From assembly GCA_905221605.1 (NCBI GenBank), contig CAJNDS010000431.1, positions 26,001-90,000 on the forward strand: a stretch of DNA of 64,000 nt. Reading direction: 5' to 3'. The position numbers and the translations under genes were made by a program. Position 1 is the stretch's first letter; the number at the start of each line of letters is the position of its first letter. The notes beneath the pieces are model-generated. The model made no database searches. It worked only from the letters and a program-made list of their open reading frames with translations, and was not told where the DNA came from. Positions 29,383-33,600 of this stretch are shown one piece after another. The DNA comes from Symbiodinium natans. Lineage: Eukaryota; Sar; Dinophyceae; Suessiales; Symbiodiniaceae.

Positions 29383-30319
29383 AGGCGGAGGGCGAAACTG
29401 AGAGTGAGTAAGAAGCATAAGGTAATTCCACCCGAAATCTCTAAACCTTAACCCCAAACCCCAAACCTTGCTTTCGAGCGGCTTGTGCTGGTCAGGCACC
29501 TTCTGAGTTTCCAGGGCCGAAAAGACGGCGGTGACCACCAAGGAGAAGTTTGTCTTGGCAATCTGAATCCTGAGGGCACAGGAGGCGTTGGTTAGAGTTT
29601 GAGGAGGTCTTTGTGGAAGGTTTAGGGCTTACGGGTTGGGGGCTTGGGGCTTGGGATTGTGTTTAGAGGACTGGGGTCTAGGGATTCAGGGGTTTAGGGT
29701 TTAACAAACCTACCCTCTCCCATGATTATGGGAGGCTATGCTGCCCACCGCCTCTATAATTAGGCCCCCATAACTGCCTGAGCAATAGCTCGGCCTTACT
29801 GAAGCTTGCTATTTCAGTACCGCTAAACCCTCAACCCTGAGCCCCAACCCCAAATAAACCCTAAACCCCCAAACCCTAAACCCTAAACCCTGAACCCTAA
29901 ACCCCAAACCCTGGCTAAAAAGGTTTGCATTCCTTTGGGCAGCAGCCGATGGACCGCTGCAGTAAGTAGTGCCACTTGAACCCGCTAGACCCTAAACCCC
30001 AAACCCCAAACCCTAAACCCTAAAGCCTTTAACAACAAACAGCAACGGAACAAACCCTTCAAACATCATGAAGTGAACCCCAAAACCCTGAGGCCCTAGA
30101 CTTCAAAAAGAAGCCACACCGGCACCCTAAAGACCCCTAAAGACCCTGAAAGACCCCTAAAGCCTAAAAACCCTAAACCCTAAACCCTAAACCCTAAACC
30201 CTAAACTTGAAAGAAGTCTGCGCCCGGTAGCAGGGACGAGTTGATGGCCACCTGCACCTGCTGCGTGGAGCACGCGCCGCCCTTGGCGCTGAGGAGGGAG
30301 TAGACGACTTCCTTACTGG
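1058..30319 (-). CDS. HEAT-repeat protein gene resembling MROH1 (many exons)
   Basis: A long series of minus-strand exons encodes helical HEAT-like units. Several resemble MROH1 (maestro heat-like repeat family member 1), a large cytosolic/lysosome-associated HEAT protein. Examples are LRVAALEALGHISLVIP at 21.2 kb, ELFQCFEILAECFGRESFG at 15.8 kb followed in phase by SREDRLASLMVLRHLL at 14.9 kb, GDAVGVAAGLCARASDV at 7.7 kb, and LGLAVLRCLGALASRLHPVL at 5.3 kb. The first three appear in the order expected of the family. Phase was checked for 15.8 to 12.0 kb and holds, again with GC, GA and GT donors. Start and stop codons were not found, so the gene may run off the low end. The stretch could also hold more than one HEAT gene. 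Confidence 0.62.
1170..1345. repeat. degenerate G-rich telomeric derivative
   Basis: GGGGGTTCAGGGGGTTTAGG variants. No gene. Confidence 0.85.
1540..1597 (-). CDS. HEAT gene exon: SGLRAAYSQLYMSEALR
   Basis: 58 bp after GTTAAAG, donor CGCA|GAACCC (GA type) next to the tract. Confidence 0.45.
2056..2180. mobile_element. family XII element interrupted by T/G runs
   Basis: ATAGGGGCCTTGATGATTAG and ATACAGGGACCCTCAGGGAA. The copy at 20,508-20,592 has the same ends without the homopolymers. Confidence 0.48.
2339..2427 (-). CDS. HEAT gene exon: DELDGQVLYSLSCTDLAQLE
   Basis: 89 bp directly after a telomeric tract ending CCCTAAG, donor CACT|GTGCCT. Confidence 0.5.
2460..2564. mobile_element. family V element
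   Basis: CTTAGTTGCTGAGTTCATAAG with AAAAAGTGTACACTTT, and the inverted end AGTGTACTCATTCAGCTACT. Confidence 0.58.
2762..2851. mobile_element. family X relative
   Basis: CCTACTATTTGGGGTCTACT and CCCTATTTTCGTAAACCCCC. Confidence 0.48.
3041..3178 (-). CDS. HEAT gene exon at 3.04-3.18 kb
   Basis: 138 bp after GCTTGCAG in the frame IQLITSLASASTSDSVDRAC. Donor CTGCAG|GC. Confidence 0.5.
3649..3742. repeat. telomeric tract (TTTAGGG)n
   Basis: About 13 near-perfect units, plus-strand TTTAGGG. Confidence 0.97.
3802..3846 (-). CDS. possible HEAT gene exon: ASLAENVGLAGWSRR
   Basis: 45 bp after GGTTCCAG, donor GGAG|GTTTAA. Confidence 0.45.
4134..4212 (-). CDS. HEAT gene exon: LQTLCGHLEALVLAAMGA
   Basis: 79 bp after AGTTGAG, donor GCGG|GTTTCGGG. 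The plus strand is also open but lacks splice sites. Confidence 0.52.
5281..5376 (-). CDS. HEAT gene exon: LGLAVLRCLGALASRLHPVL
   Basis: 96 bp between CCCAAAG and donor GGAG|GCCC. Clear two-helix HEAT unit (continues GQIWEALST). Classic layout: CCCTAAA tract on the low side, TTTAGGG tract on the high side. Confidence 0.68.
5872..5953. repeat. telomeric tract (CCCTAAA)n
   Basis: About 11 units. It supplies the donor of the exon at 5,954-6,079. Confidence 0.97.
5954..6079 (-). CDS. HEAT gene exon: SSAKQRILAWRCARDLHSC
   Basis: 126 bp after GTCGCAAG. Donor TATG|GTTTAGGG comes from the telomeric tract. Confidence 0.52.
6408..6473 (-). CDS. HEAT gene exon: RSTGALLGAMLDIIVQLG
   Basis: 66 bp after GGTAGCAG, donor CTGG|GTGCAG. 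It lies inside the telomere-free block 5.95-6.95 kb, whose other long frames I could not assign. Confidence 0.45.
6480..7000. other. telomere-free unique block, no confident exon
   Basis: Open frames exist on both strands (plus 6.24-6.69 kb, minus 6.07-6.33 kb). I could not decide between them. Confidence 0.45.
7691..7779 (-). CDS. HEAT gene exon: GDAVGVAAGLCARASDV
   Basis: 89 bp after AAGCGCAG, donor TTGG|GTTTTA. Resembles the MROH1 stretch EREGLACCFGICAISHL. Confidence 0.6.
7909..8047 (-). CDS. HEAT gene exon at 7.9-8.05 kb
   Basis: Acceptor TATCTTCAG at the high end, donor ACCG|GTTCGG at the low end. Reads NVATAASHRDTLRQANF in one frame. A second internal acceptor (TTACAG) opens EASKQSEAQRALRHM, so it may be a shorter exon. 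Confidence 0.48.
8068..8128. repeat. (GTAGGAA)n heptamer array
   Basis: About eight units of GTAGGAA beside the acceptor of the exon at 7,909-8,047. Confidence 0.9.
8177..8284. mobile_element. family I element
   Basis: CCCAGTAACCTGGGATTAAA ... AATAAGGGCACTACTGGG. The core has AAAAGGGTGCCCTTTTTT, shared by the family. Confidence 0.62.
8464..8503 (-). CDS. HEAT gene exon: EARTNGNWLRTRF
   Basis: 40 bp after a canonical pyrimidine-rich acceptor (GTCTTTGCAG), donor TTTC|GTGGGC. Confidence 0.48.
8556..8619 (-). CDS. HEAT gene exon: SATGVAPKPMEALEDPG
   Basis: 64 bp after TGCTTGCAG, donor GAAG|GCCCCC (GC type). Confidence 0.48.
8894..8952 (-). CDS. HEAT gene exon: SARAEAEADLKDDPERTPPG
   Basis: 59 bp after ATGAGAAG, donor CCAG|GACTG (GA type). 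Charged linker-like segment. Confidence 0.48.
9158..9244 (-). CDS. HEAT gene exon: SMYRGFCRLSYLAMFQDGVG
   Basis: 87 bp after ATGATTAG, donor CAAG|GCCTC (GC type). Confidence 0.52.
9480..9591 (-). CDS. HEAT gene exon: ALMLGMPVLCRAVTQLLQQG
   Basis: About 112 bp after GTTGAAAG. Good helical composition; low-side boundary tentative. Confidence 0.55.
9927..10011 (-). CDS. HEAT gene exon: SFEVHVVALAAPPSDARG
   Basis: 85 bp after ATGCGAG, donor AGAG|GTTTCA. Also reads IFSWQDVSR. Confidence 0.52.
10083..10180. repeat. variant telomeric array (GGGTTGA)n within TTTAGGG
   Basis: Eight GGGTTGA units replace TTTAGGG inside a tract. Similar arrays lie at 25.37-25.41 kb and, as CCCTCAA, at 63.10-63.15 kb. 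Confidence 0.9.
10204..10237. other. 15-bp perfect inverted repeat (hairpin)
   Basis: GCACATGCATGTTCA and TGAACATGCATGTGC separated by GTGA. The arms are themselves partly palindromic (ACATGCATGT). Confidence 0.85.
10608..10740. mobile_element. family X element
   Basis: CCAAATAGTAGGATCCCCCT and TTTCGTAAACCCCTACTTTC match the other copies in inverse orientation. Confidence 0.5.
10756..10799 (-). CDS. HEAT gene exon: AGSVLGQLVDAVESR
   Basis: 44 bp after AACTTCAG, donor CGAG|GTGCCT. The plus strand is also open. Confidence 0.45.
11200..11294 (-). CDS. HEAT gene exon: YIPKFVSKALGSERQAAWCL
   Basis: 95 bp after GTGGCCAG, donor TTGAG|GCC (GC type). HEAT-like. Confidence 0.6.
11440..11495 (-). CDS. 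HEAT gene exon at 11.4 kb (frame ambiguous)
   Basis: 56 bp after GGCTCAG, donor GGA|GTTGAT. Two frames are open: INSLINSLVRLTAKSQ and QPDQLTGTLDGEKSGQG. The phase chain favours the second. Confidence 0.42.
11976..12024 (-). CDS. HEAT gene exon: ATAAAPKTEQALGASI
   Basis: 49 bp after CATGCAG, donor ATCA|GTTGAGGG, in phase with the exon before. Confidence 0.48.
12105..12155 (-). CDS. HEAT gene exon: LLVAAANADLLGSGPTE
   Basis: 51 bp, phase 0, acceptor GGGAGAG, donor GAG|GCGACA (GC type). The frame stays open on both sides (GLMLGELL upstream). Confidence 0.52.
12357..12401 (-). CDS. HEAT gene exon: EVLTCCEHRTLSESK
   Basis: 45 bp, phase 0 in and out, acceptor GACGACAG. Canonical donor AAA|GTGAGAG. 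Confidence 0.5.
12714..12802 (-). CDS. HEAT gene exon: KLLGFVLRLLLDQDPAVG
   Basis: Helical HEAT unit in the expected phase. Donor GTG|GTTGC. The 5' end follows an A-rich/G-rich run and is uncertain. Confidence 0.48.
12960..13600. other. non-coding intron-like block
   Basis: Contains three GTACTC(T/G)-TTT-TAAAC-TAACTTT repeats (13.01-13.09 kb), a C16A10 run at 13.19 kb and no supported exon. Confidence 0.55.
13783..13836 (-). CDS. HEAT gene exon: ASGAVNIVEGMQQLH
   Basis: 54 bp after GCCGCAG, phase 1 in and out. Donor CATG|GCTTGAG (GC type). Confidence 0.52.
13866..14350. repeat. degenerate telomeric DNA
   Basis: TTTAGGG, TTTGGGG, TCTTAGGGG and TTCGGGG variants. No exon seen between 13.84 and 14.37 kb. 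Confidence 0.85.
14378..14416 (-). CDS. HEAT gene exon: DPGVLVQAFVPPF
   Basis: 39 bp after GATGCAG. Canonical donor TTTT|GTAAGG. The phase-1 frame continues LISLLL. Confidence 0.58.
14482..14543 (-). CDS. HEAT gene exon: LSGLWLEAGDVPKQLISLLL
   Basis: 62 bp after GTTGTTCAG. Canonical donor CTAG|GTTCAT. Confidence 0.58.
14660..14696 (-). CDS. possible HEAT gene exon: DKPPMPWADCW
   Basis: 37 bp after CTGGGAG in the phase required by its neighbours. Donor ambiguous (GGGGAT). Confidence 0.4.
14874..14934 (-). CDS. HEAT gene exon: SREDRLASLMVLRHLLG
   Basis: 61 bp after TGCGAAG, phase 0 with the previous exon. Donor GGAG|GCTTTAG (GC type). It continues the MROH1-like match (ERTRVGTLQVVRHVI). Confidence 0.72.
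15446..15535. mobile_element. family VIII relative
   Basis: TTACTACCCCTCTCTACACT, GGTTCCCCCCTC and GGGGGGGAACCC resemble the 57.9-kb copy. Confidence 0.42.
15731..15805 (-). CDS. HEAT gene exon: ELFQCFEILAECFGRESFG
   Basis: 75 bp after GACTAG, donor AAG|GCAGGG (GC type). Matches EVLRCFTVLACSSPDRLLAF of MROH1. Confidence 0.72.
15936..16015. mobile_element. family I element, degenerate
   Basis: Core GGGTTCCCTTTTGGGTCTAA with AAGGGGCTTATAA and GGGAACCTA as in other copies. Ends decayed. Confidence 0.45.
16010..16480. other. A/C-rich block, no exon
   Basis: Remnant of CCCTAAA-like DNA (CCCTGAAA, CCCCCTAAAA, CCCTAAGT) after a degenerate family I copy. The open plus frame is an artefact of that composition. 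Confidence 0.55.
16492..16550 (-). CDS. HEAT gene exon: LSPEALQSQAGRIAR
   Basis: 59 bp after TGCGAG. Donor CTAGG|GTTTAGGG comes from the tract. Confidence 0.52.
17281..17355 (-). CDS. HEAT gene exon: RNTLQTMLSSLFAWAALKGP
   Basis: 75 bp after GAAGTCAG. Donor CCGG|GTTTAGGG is formed by the telomeric tract. Confidence 0.58.
17574..17685. mobile_element. family I element
   Basis: CCCGAGAGTAACCTAAG ... AATGAGGGCCTACTCTAGAG. Confidence 0.58.
18401..18486 (-). CDS. HEAT gene exon: ACIDADPEILTLEMLCRMET
   Basis: Good pyrimidine-rich acceptor ending TTCCGACAG. The low end is not defined. Confidence 0.52.
18755..18823 (-). CDS. HEAT gene exon: TAQLLVGCKLWSLEISANCG
   Basis: 69 bp after GCTGCAG, donor ACA|GTTAGGG. 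Another frame is open over its first half. Confidence 0.42.
19286..19385. mobile_element. family II element (relative of the 38.2-kb intron)
   Basis: AAAAACCCCTCTGAAAAA, TGATCCTCT, ACCCACTAAGGGAAAA and AAGGGCCTACTGAG occur in the same order as in the intron at 38.13-38.32 kb. Confidence 0.62.
19402..19473 (-). CDS. HEAT gene exon: LATIATAARSITGLAG
   Basis: 72 bp after CTTGCCAG, donor CAG|GCAGAG (GC type). It lies next to a family II element. Confidence 0.5.
19912..19952 (-). CDS. HEAT gene exon: ALRTASVKELAQNG
   Basis: 41 bp after TTGCCAG, donor TGG|GTGGTGAG. Confidence 0.45.
20112..20272. mobile_element. family III element, full length
   Basis: Ends CTTGGAATGTTCCCGCTGAT..ACAGTCC and GGACTGTTAG..GGGGGAGCATCCCAA form inverted repeats of about 35 bp around a telomere-bearing centre. 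Confidence 0.65.
20508..20592. mobile_element. family XII element, second copy
   Basis: ATAGGGGCCGGAATAATTAG ... ATACAGGGACCCTATAGGGA. Ends next to a CCCTAAA tract. Confidence 0.48.
20647..20686 (-). CDS. possible HEAT gene exon: HHQPSVLEG
   Basis: 40 bp after CCTTCAG, donor GAAG|GCC. Short; supported only by position and splice sites. Confidence 0.35.
21186..21308 (-). CDS. HEAT gene exon: LRVAALEALGHISLVIPKDQ
   Basis: 123 bp (41 codons, phase 0) after acceptor CTTTCAG, donor GCG|GTTTGG. It matches the MROH1 unit LRLAVVEALGPMSHLLP. Confidence 0.78.
21822..21881 (-). CDS. HEAT gene exon: AAQILGAVFALVMSAWTSW
   Basis: 60 bp after CCGTGAG. The 3' end abuts a poly-C run, so the donor is unclear. 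Confidence 0.48.
22196..22275. mobile_element. family III element
   Basis: CTTGGGATGTTCCCCCTCAT at one end; GGACTGTTAGCATAGGGG internally. Confidence 0.55.
22357..22457. mobile_element. family VI element, 24-bp inverted ends
   Basis: TACTATTTGCTTAAGAACCC and GGGTTCTTAAGCAAATAGTA flank a 53-bp AT-rich centre. Confidence 0.72.
22729..22970. repeat. longest telomeric tract in the window
   Basis: About 33 TTTAGGG units with a few one-base variants, between coding segments rather than at a chromosome end. Confidence 0.97.
23010..23042 (-). CDS. HEAT gene exon: EASQALPDDFKK
   Basis: 33 bp after GACCGAG, donor AAG|GTATTC. It sits between two TTTAGGG tracts. Confidence 0.42.
23671..23791 (-). CDS. 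HEAT gene exon: HDLTFARDFAKASKAIRSAG
   Basis: 121 bp after TATAG. Donor CGCCG|GCTTAGGG lies at the start of a telomeric tract (GC type). Confidence 0.55.
23797..23830. mobile_element. family III terminus fragment
   Basis: CTTGGGATGTTCCCCCTTAT only; the rest is missing. Confidence 0.42.
23903..23995. mobile_element. family III element, one end
   Basis: CTTGGGATGTTCCCCCCTTA..ACAGTCCTTAGTAGGAATGAT. It lies directly beside a family IV element. Confidence 0.5.
24001..24117. mobile_element. family IV element
   Basis: CCTTGGAGACCACATGAACC at one end and TTTTAGGGCTGATGTCGTCC, TTAAGG at the other: inverted ends of about 25 bp. Confidence 0.62.
24429..24481. repeat. (TC)n(CA)n microsatellite
   Basis: CT units followed by CA units. 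The mirror type (GA)n(GT)n lies at 29.29-29.38 kb. Confidence 0.95.
24627..24705. mobile_element. family II element, partial
   Basis: AAACCCACTGAGTAATATTCC, TGATCCTCTGAAACCCAATG and AGGGAAAA match the family. Confidence 0.5.
24864..24972. mobile_element. family I element
   Basis: GACCCAGGAGTTACCTATG, core AAAAGGGTACCCTTTTTT, end CAGGGCCTACTCCTAG. Confidence 0.62.
24981..25076. mobile_element. family VII element, inverted ends
   Basis: TGTTGGTTAGCAGGGAA and TTCCCTGCTAACCAACA are perfect inverse copies, with GGGAATGAGG/CCTCATTCCC continuing inside. It abuts a family I element. Confidence 0.68.
25289..25345 (-). CDS. HEAT gene exon: ALKRLLAPSLKACGAASTRR
   Basis: 57 bp after CAAAAG, donor GGC|GTGTTT. 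HEAT-like helix. Confidence 0.5.
25417..25458 (-). CDS. HEAT gene exon: NTDRKTFKRSLAKA
   Basis: 42 bp after CCCCAG, donor GCC|GTAACC. A (GGGTTGA)n array follows directly in the intron. Confidence 0.48.
25853..25906 (-). CDS. HEAT gene exon: EKLPVQLVQILSEVPSWR
   Basis: 54 bp after AACCAG, donor GAGG|GCC (GC type). Confidence 0.48.
26786..27037. repeat. four tandem ~70-bp units
   Basis: AGGCTTCTGGCCAAGTCAGG followed by GTGTGTGAAACCCCTAAACC is repeated four times, with telomeric CCCTAAA as part of each unit. Confidence 0.85.
27058..27163. mobile_element. family V element interrupted by telomeric repeats
   Basis: Same ends as the copy at 2.46 kb, but the centre is replaced by about three CCCTAAA units (27,107-27,130). 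Confidence 0.6.
27166..27220 (-). CDS. HEAT gene exon: HLISEVLVGDSRQRAVAD
   Basis: 55 bp after TGCGCAG, donor GAT|GTGCTT. Confidence 0.5.
28106..28200 (-). CDS. HEAT gene exon: LVRLQLLRLLCQVLETRR
   Basis: 95 bp after CCTGAG, donor TCCC|GTAATG. Leucine-rich helix. The plus strand is also open here, so strand rests on splice sites and gene direction. Confidence 0.5.
28362..28462. mobile_element. family I element, best copy
   Basis: GACCCAAGAGTAACCTAGG at one end and GGGCCTACTCTGGGTCCTAG at the other give a terminal inverted repeat of about 13 bp. Core GGGTACCCTTTTTGGTTTAA. Confidence 0.68.
28560..29130. other. low-complexity GCT/ATT/GTT-rich block
   Basis: Imperfect runs such as TTGCTGTTGATGTTGCTGTT and CCATTACTATTGCTATTGC. 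Frames on the plus strand look like repeat-driven artefacts. Confidence 0.6.
29289..29380. repeat. (GA)n(GT)n microsatellite
   Basis: About 20 GA units, a short spacer, then about 18 GT units. Confidence 0.95.
29467..29569 (-). CDS. HEAT gene exon: NFSLVVTAVFSALETQKVP
   Basis: 103 bp, canonical acceptor GCCCTCAG and donor CAAG|GTTTGG. Confidence 0.68.
30207..30319 (-). CDS. HEAT gene exon: KEVVYSLLSAKGGACSTQQV
   Basis: 113 bp after acceptor ACTCAG. Donor CAA|GTTTAGGG is supplied by the telomeric tract. First exon-like segment below the stop at 30,603; whether it begins this gene is not known. Confidence 0.62.
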
Positions 30320-30602
30320 CTGAGTTTGGGGTTTAGGGTTTAGGGTTTGGGGTTTAGGGTTTGGGGTTGAGGTTTGGGGTTTTGGGTTTGGGGTTTGGGG
30401 TTTGGGGTGTAGGGTTCAGGGTTTCGGGTCTGGGGTTTAGGGTTTAGGGTTTAGGGTTTGAGGTTTTAGGGTTCAGGGGCTTAGGAGTTTGGATGCTAGG
30501 GTTTCCAGTTTAGGACTTACAAGGGGATTTAGCACCTCAAAAGACATAAGGGGTTAGGGTTTGGGGTTTAGGGTTTAGGGTTTAGGGTTACCTGCTCAGG
30601 TC

Positions 30603-30647
30603 CTAAGCGTCCTTCACAAGGTCGGCGTCATCGGCTGCCGGAGTGGC
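30603..30647 (-). CDS. terminal exon: ATPAADDADLVKDA, stop
   Basis: After GGTGAG (or the stronger CTCAG six bases upstream) the frame ends at TAG. Proposed 3' end of the gene. Confidence 0.42.
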   Translation of the reverse strand, partial: ATPAADDADLVKDA

Positions 30648-33600
30648 CTCACCTGAGTTTTTGCGCGGTTCTCATGAGGTGTTAAAATTGTGAAGTGATG
30701 GTCCGTTGGGGGATACTATTTTAAGGCGGCCCCCTGATATTTTAGGGTACCCTAAAAAGGGACCATAATTTAGAGAACGAACCAAATGGGTACAAGGGTT
30801 TAAACTAGCATTTGAACTAACTGGTGGTTCTCATGAGTGCTAAATGGGTATCGAGATAAGGGTTGAGGATTTGAACAAGTTGGGGTTGTGGCTTAGGAGG
30901 AAAATGGTAGAATCACATCGTCATTGTGATTACAAGGTTTGAGAAGACTACTTCTGTATGAGGGTCGAACCTAAGGTATAAAGACCCAGGCTCTGAACCC
31001 TGTGCCTCTAAGTGCTCTTTGGTTCCTTGGCATCTTATAGCCATCATGAATTTAAACGCGGGTTCCTCCAGTTTCTATGGGACCCTAAACCCCAAGCCCT
31101 TCAGGGTGCGCAGTTAAAGAAGTAGGCTCAGCACCTTCCGAGGGGCTGGTCTGAATGATACGTGCGGTCTTGCGGGTGTCTTCATTGTTTGGTTTAGGGT
31201 GGGTGCGGTACCAACAAAAAAGGGGTTAAGGGTCAAACCCTAAACCCTAAACCCTTAAACCCTTAAACCCTAAAACCCTGAAACCCTAAAACCCTAATAC
31301 CCTAATACCCTAAACCGGCAAACCCTAAAACCCTAATACCCTAATACCCTCAACCCGCAGTTTAGCCTCAACCCCCAGATCTTCTTAAGACCTTCCCACT
31401 GGGCGGTCGACCCTCAGCCCTGGCCGGCGGAGGTTTTGTCACGATCATCCTCTTTCCGTCGGAGCGTGTGGCAAAAGCTCCATTTCTGGTGGGAAAGTCC
31501 ATGGCCTGAAGCCCTAGACGTTTAGCTAGGGTTTAGGGTTTAGGGTTTAGGGTTTAGGGTTTAGGGTTTAGGGTTTAGGGTTTAGGGTTTAGGGTTTAGG
31601 GTTTAGGGTTTAGGGTTCAAGGTTTGGGGTTTAGGGTTTAGGGTTCGAGGTTTAGGGTTCTGTGGCCCTAACACTAACACGGCTTTTTTTCTGCTTTTGC
31701 CACTGTACATGCCACGACAGAGCGTCATGTAGACTGCTGACTGTTGCTAAGGTGTTCATTCAGAGAAGGCTCGCATTCGGCAACTTGTCTCGCATGTTCC
31801 TGCTCTCCGAGCCACCCTGAGGCTTCATTGGTAGCGCACTGCCTTGCCAGCTTCCTACATATGCGCTTGCGGCTCCCGGGGGTCTAGGGTATCTAACTAC
31901 ACAGAGATGAAGCCCTATCCCTCACTCGCTGCCGGCGTTCTTTTCCGGCTTGCTGCTTGCAACGCTCATCCCAGCCGCAGAACGGAGGCATCCTGATCGC
32001 GGTGCAAAAACCTAGATGCCTGGACAGCCTTAGACACCCGAGAGGCCCAAAGCAAGCTCCGAGAACCAGCAGGGCCCTAAACCTAGCCCTCAACATCAAC
32101 TCTGGTTCCTAAACCCTAAACCCTAAACCCTTCAACCCTGACAAGCCCTAACCCTAAACCCTAAACCCTAAACCCTAAACCCTAAACCCTAAACCCTATT
32201 CTCCAACCCAAAAGAGGCTCCGGGGCTGAGGTCGGCACTTCGATGTCCATGTCAGCAGGTTGCTGCTGCTCCTCTCGAGGCGCGATTCTGCTCTGTCGGG
32301 TTTAGGGTTTAGGGGTTTAGGGGTTTAGGGGTTTAGGGGTTTAGGGGTTTAGGGGTTCAGGGTTTAGGGTTTGGGGTTTAGGGTTTAGGGCTTAGGGTTT
32401 AGGGTATAGGGTTTAGGGTTTAGGGCTTAGGGTTTGGGGTTTAGGGTTTAGGTTTTAGTTCACTTCGGGCGCCAACTGGCCCCTGGGCCGGCCAGGGATG
32501 TGAACAAATAGACCTGTGATTGTAGATGTTTGTTACAGTTTAGCAATTCTTTCATATTGTTGCTGTGACGGATATTAAGACCATTATCACTACTGACTAC
32601 TATTGCAATTCATTTTCTGCCCATGTACAGAAACATACATATACATATATATATATATATGTACATATAGAGAGAAAGAGAAGAAAAAGACATACGGATC
32701 TATTTATTGTGGACAACTAGCACACCGACGCAGACATAGAGACTGACGCACACGCAAAACACAATCGCAGCGCACACACACAGACACACATAGCCGGCAC
32801 TTACGTAGCAAACGTGAGATCAGGGATCAGGGCAGTCGCTGAAGAATCCGTGGACGAACGGGTGGCAGGAAGCTGAAAAAGCGCGCGCCTTGACGGGCCC
32901 TCTGGGGTTGATGTTGCCATACCTGGATAATTAGAAACTTAGGGTTTAGGGTTTAGGGTTTAGGGTTTAGGGTCCAAACCCCAGAAATGAGGCGCGGTAA
33001 AATAGGGACCCTTCTTCGAGGGAACCGTCTAGAACCCAAAAGCTAAGAACCACACTTACCCAGGCAGTCCCAATATCACATAGCACGAAATGTACATTAT
33101 ATGTAGATTTAATCAATATACATATATACATATGTATATATATATATGTCCTGGAATACAAATGCGAAACTAAGAGTTGTACATATAGGATTCCTTACTA
33201 CGAACCTAGATATACTTCAGAAATTAGGGGCAGTGGCCTCTCTGAGTAAGTCCTCCCCCCCCCCCCCCCCCCCCCCAAACCCTAAACCCAAAACCCAAAA
33301 CCCAAAATCCAAAACCCAAAACCCAAAACCCTAAACCCTAAACCCAAACGCTCTGCCCCCAAAGTCTCATGCCGCGCAACTCTCTGAGGATGTCACTTTT
33401 CGAAAAGCTGCTGCTTCAGGAGCTGCTGCTCTCTGTCCCGCCTCAGCTTGCGGCTTGAGGGGTTTAGGGTTTAGGGTTTAGGGTTTAGGGTTTAGGGTTT
33501 GGGGCCTGGGGTTTTGGGGTTTGGGGTTTGAGGTTTGGCGTTTTAGGAAGGATGAGGAAGACGTAGCCCCAAAAGCGCTCCATACAAGCGGTATTCTAGC

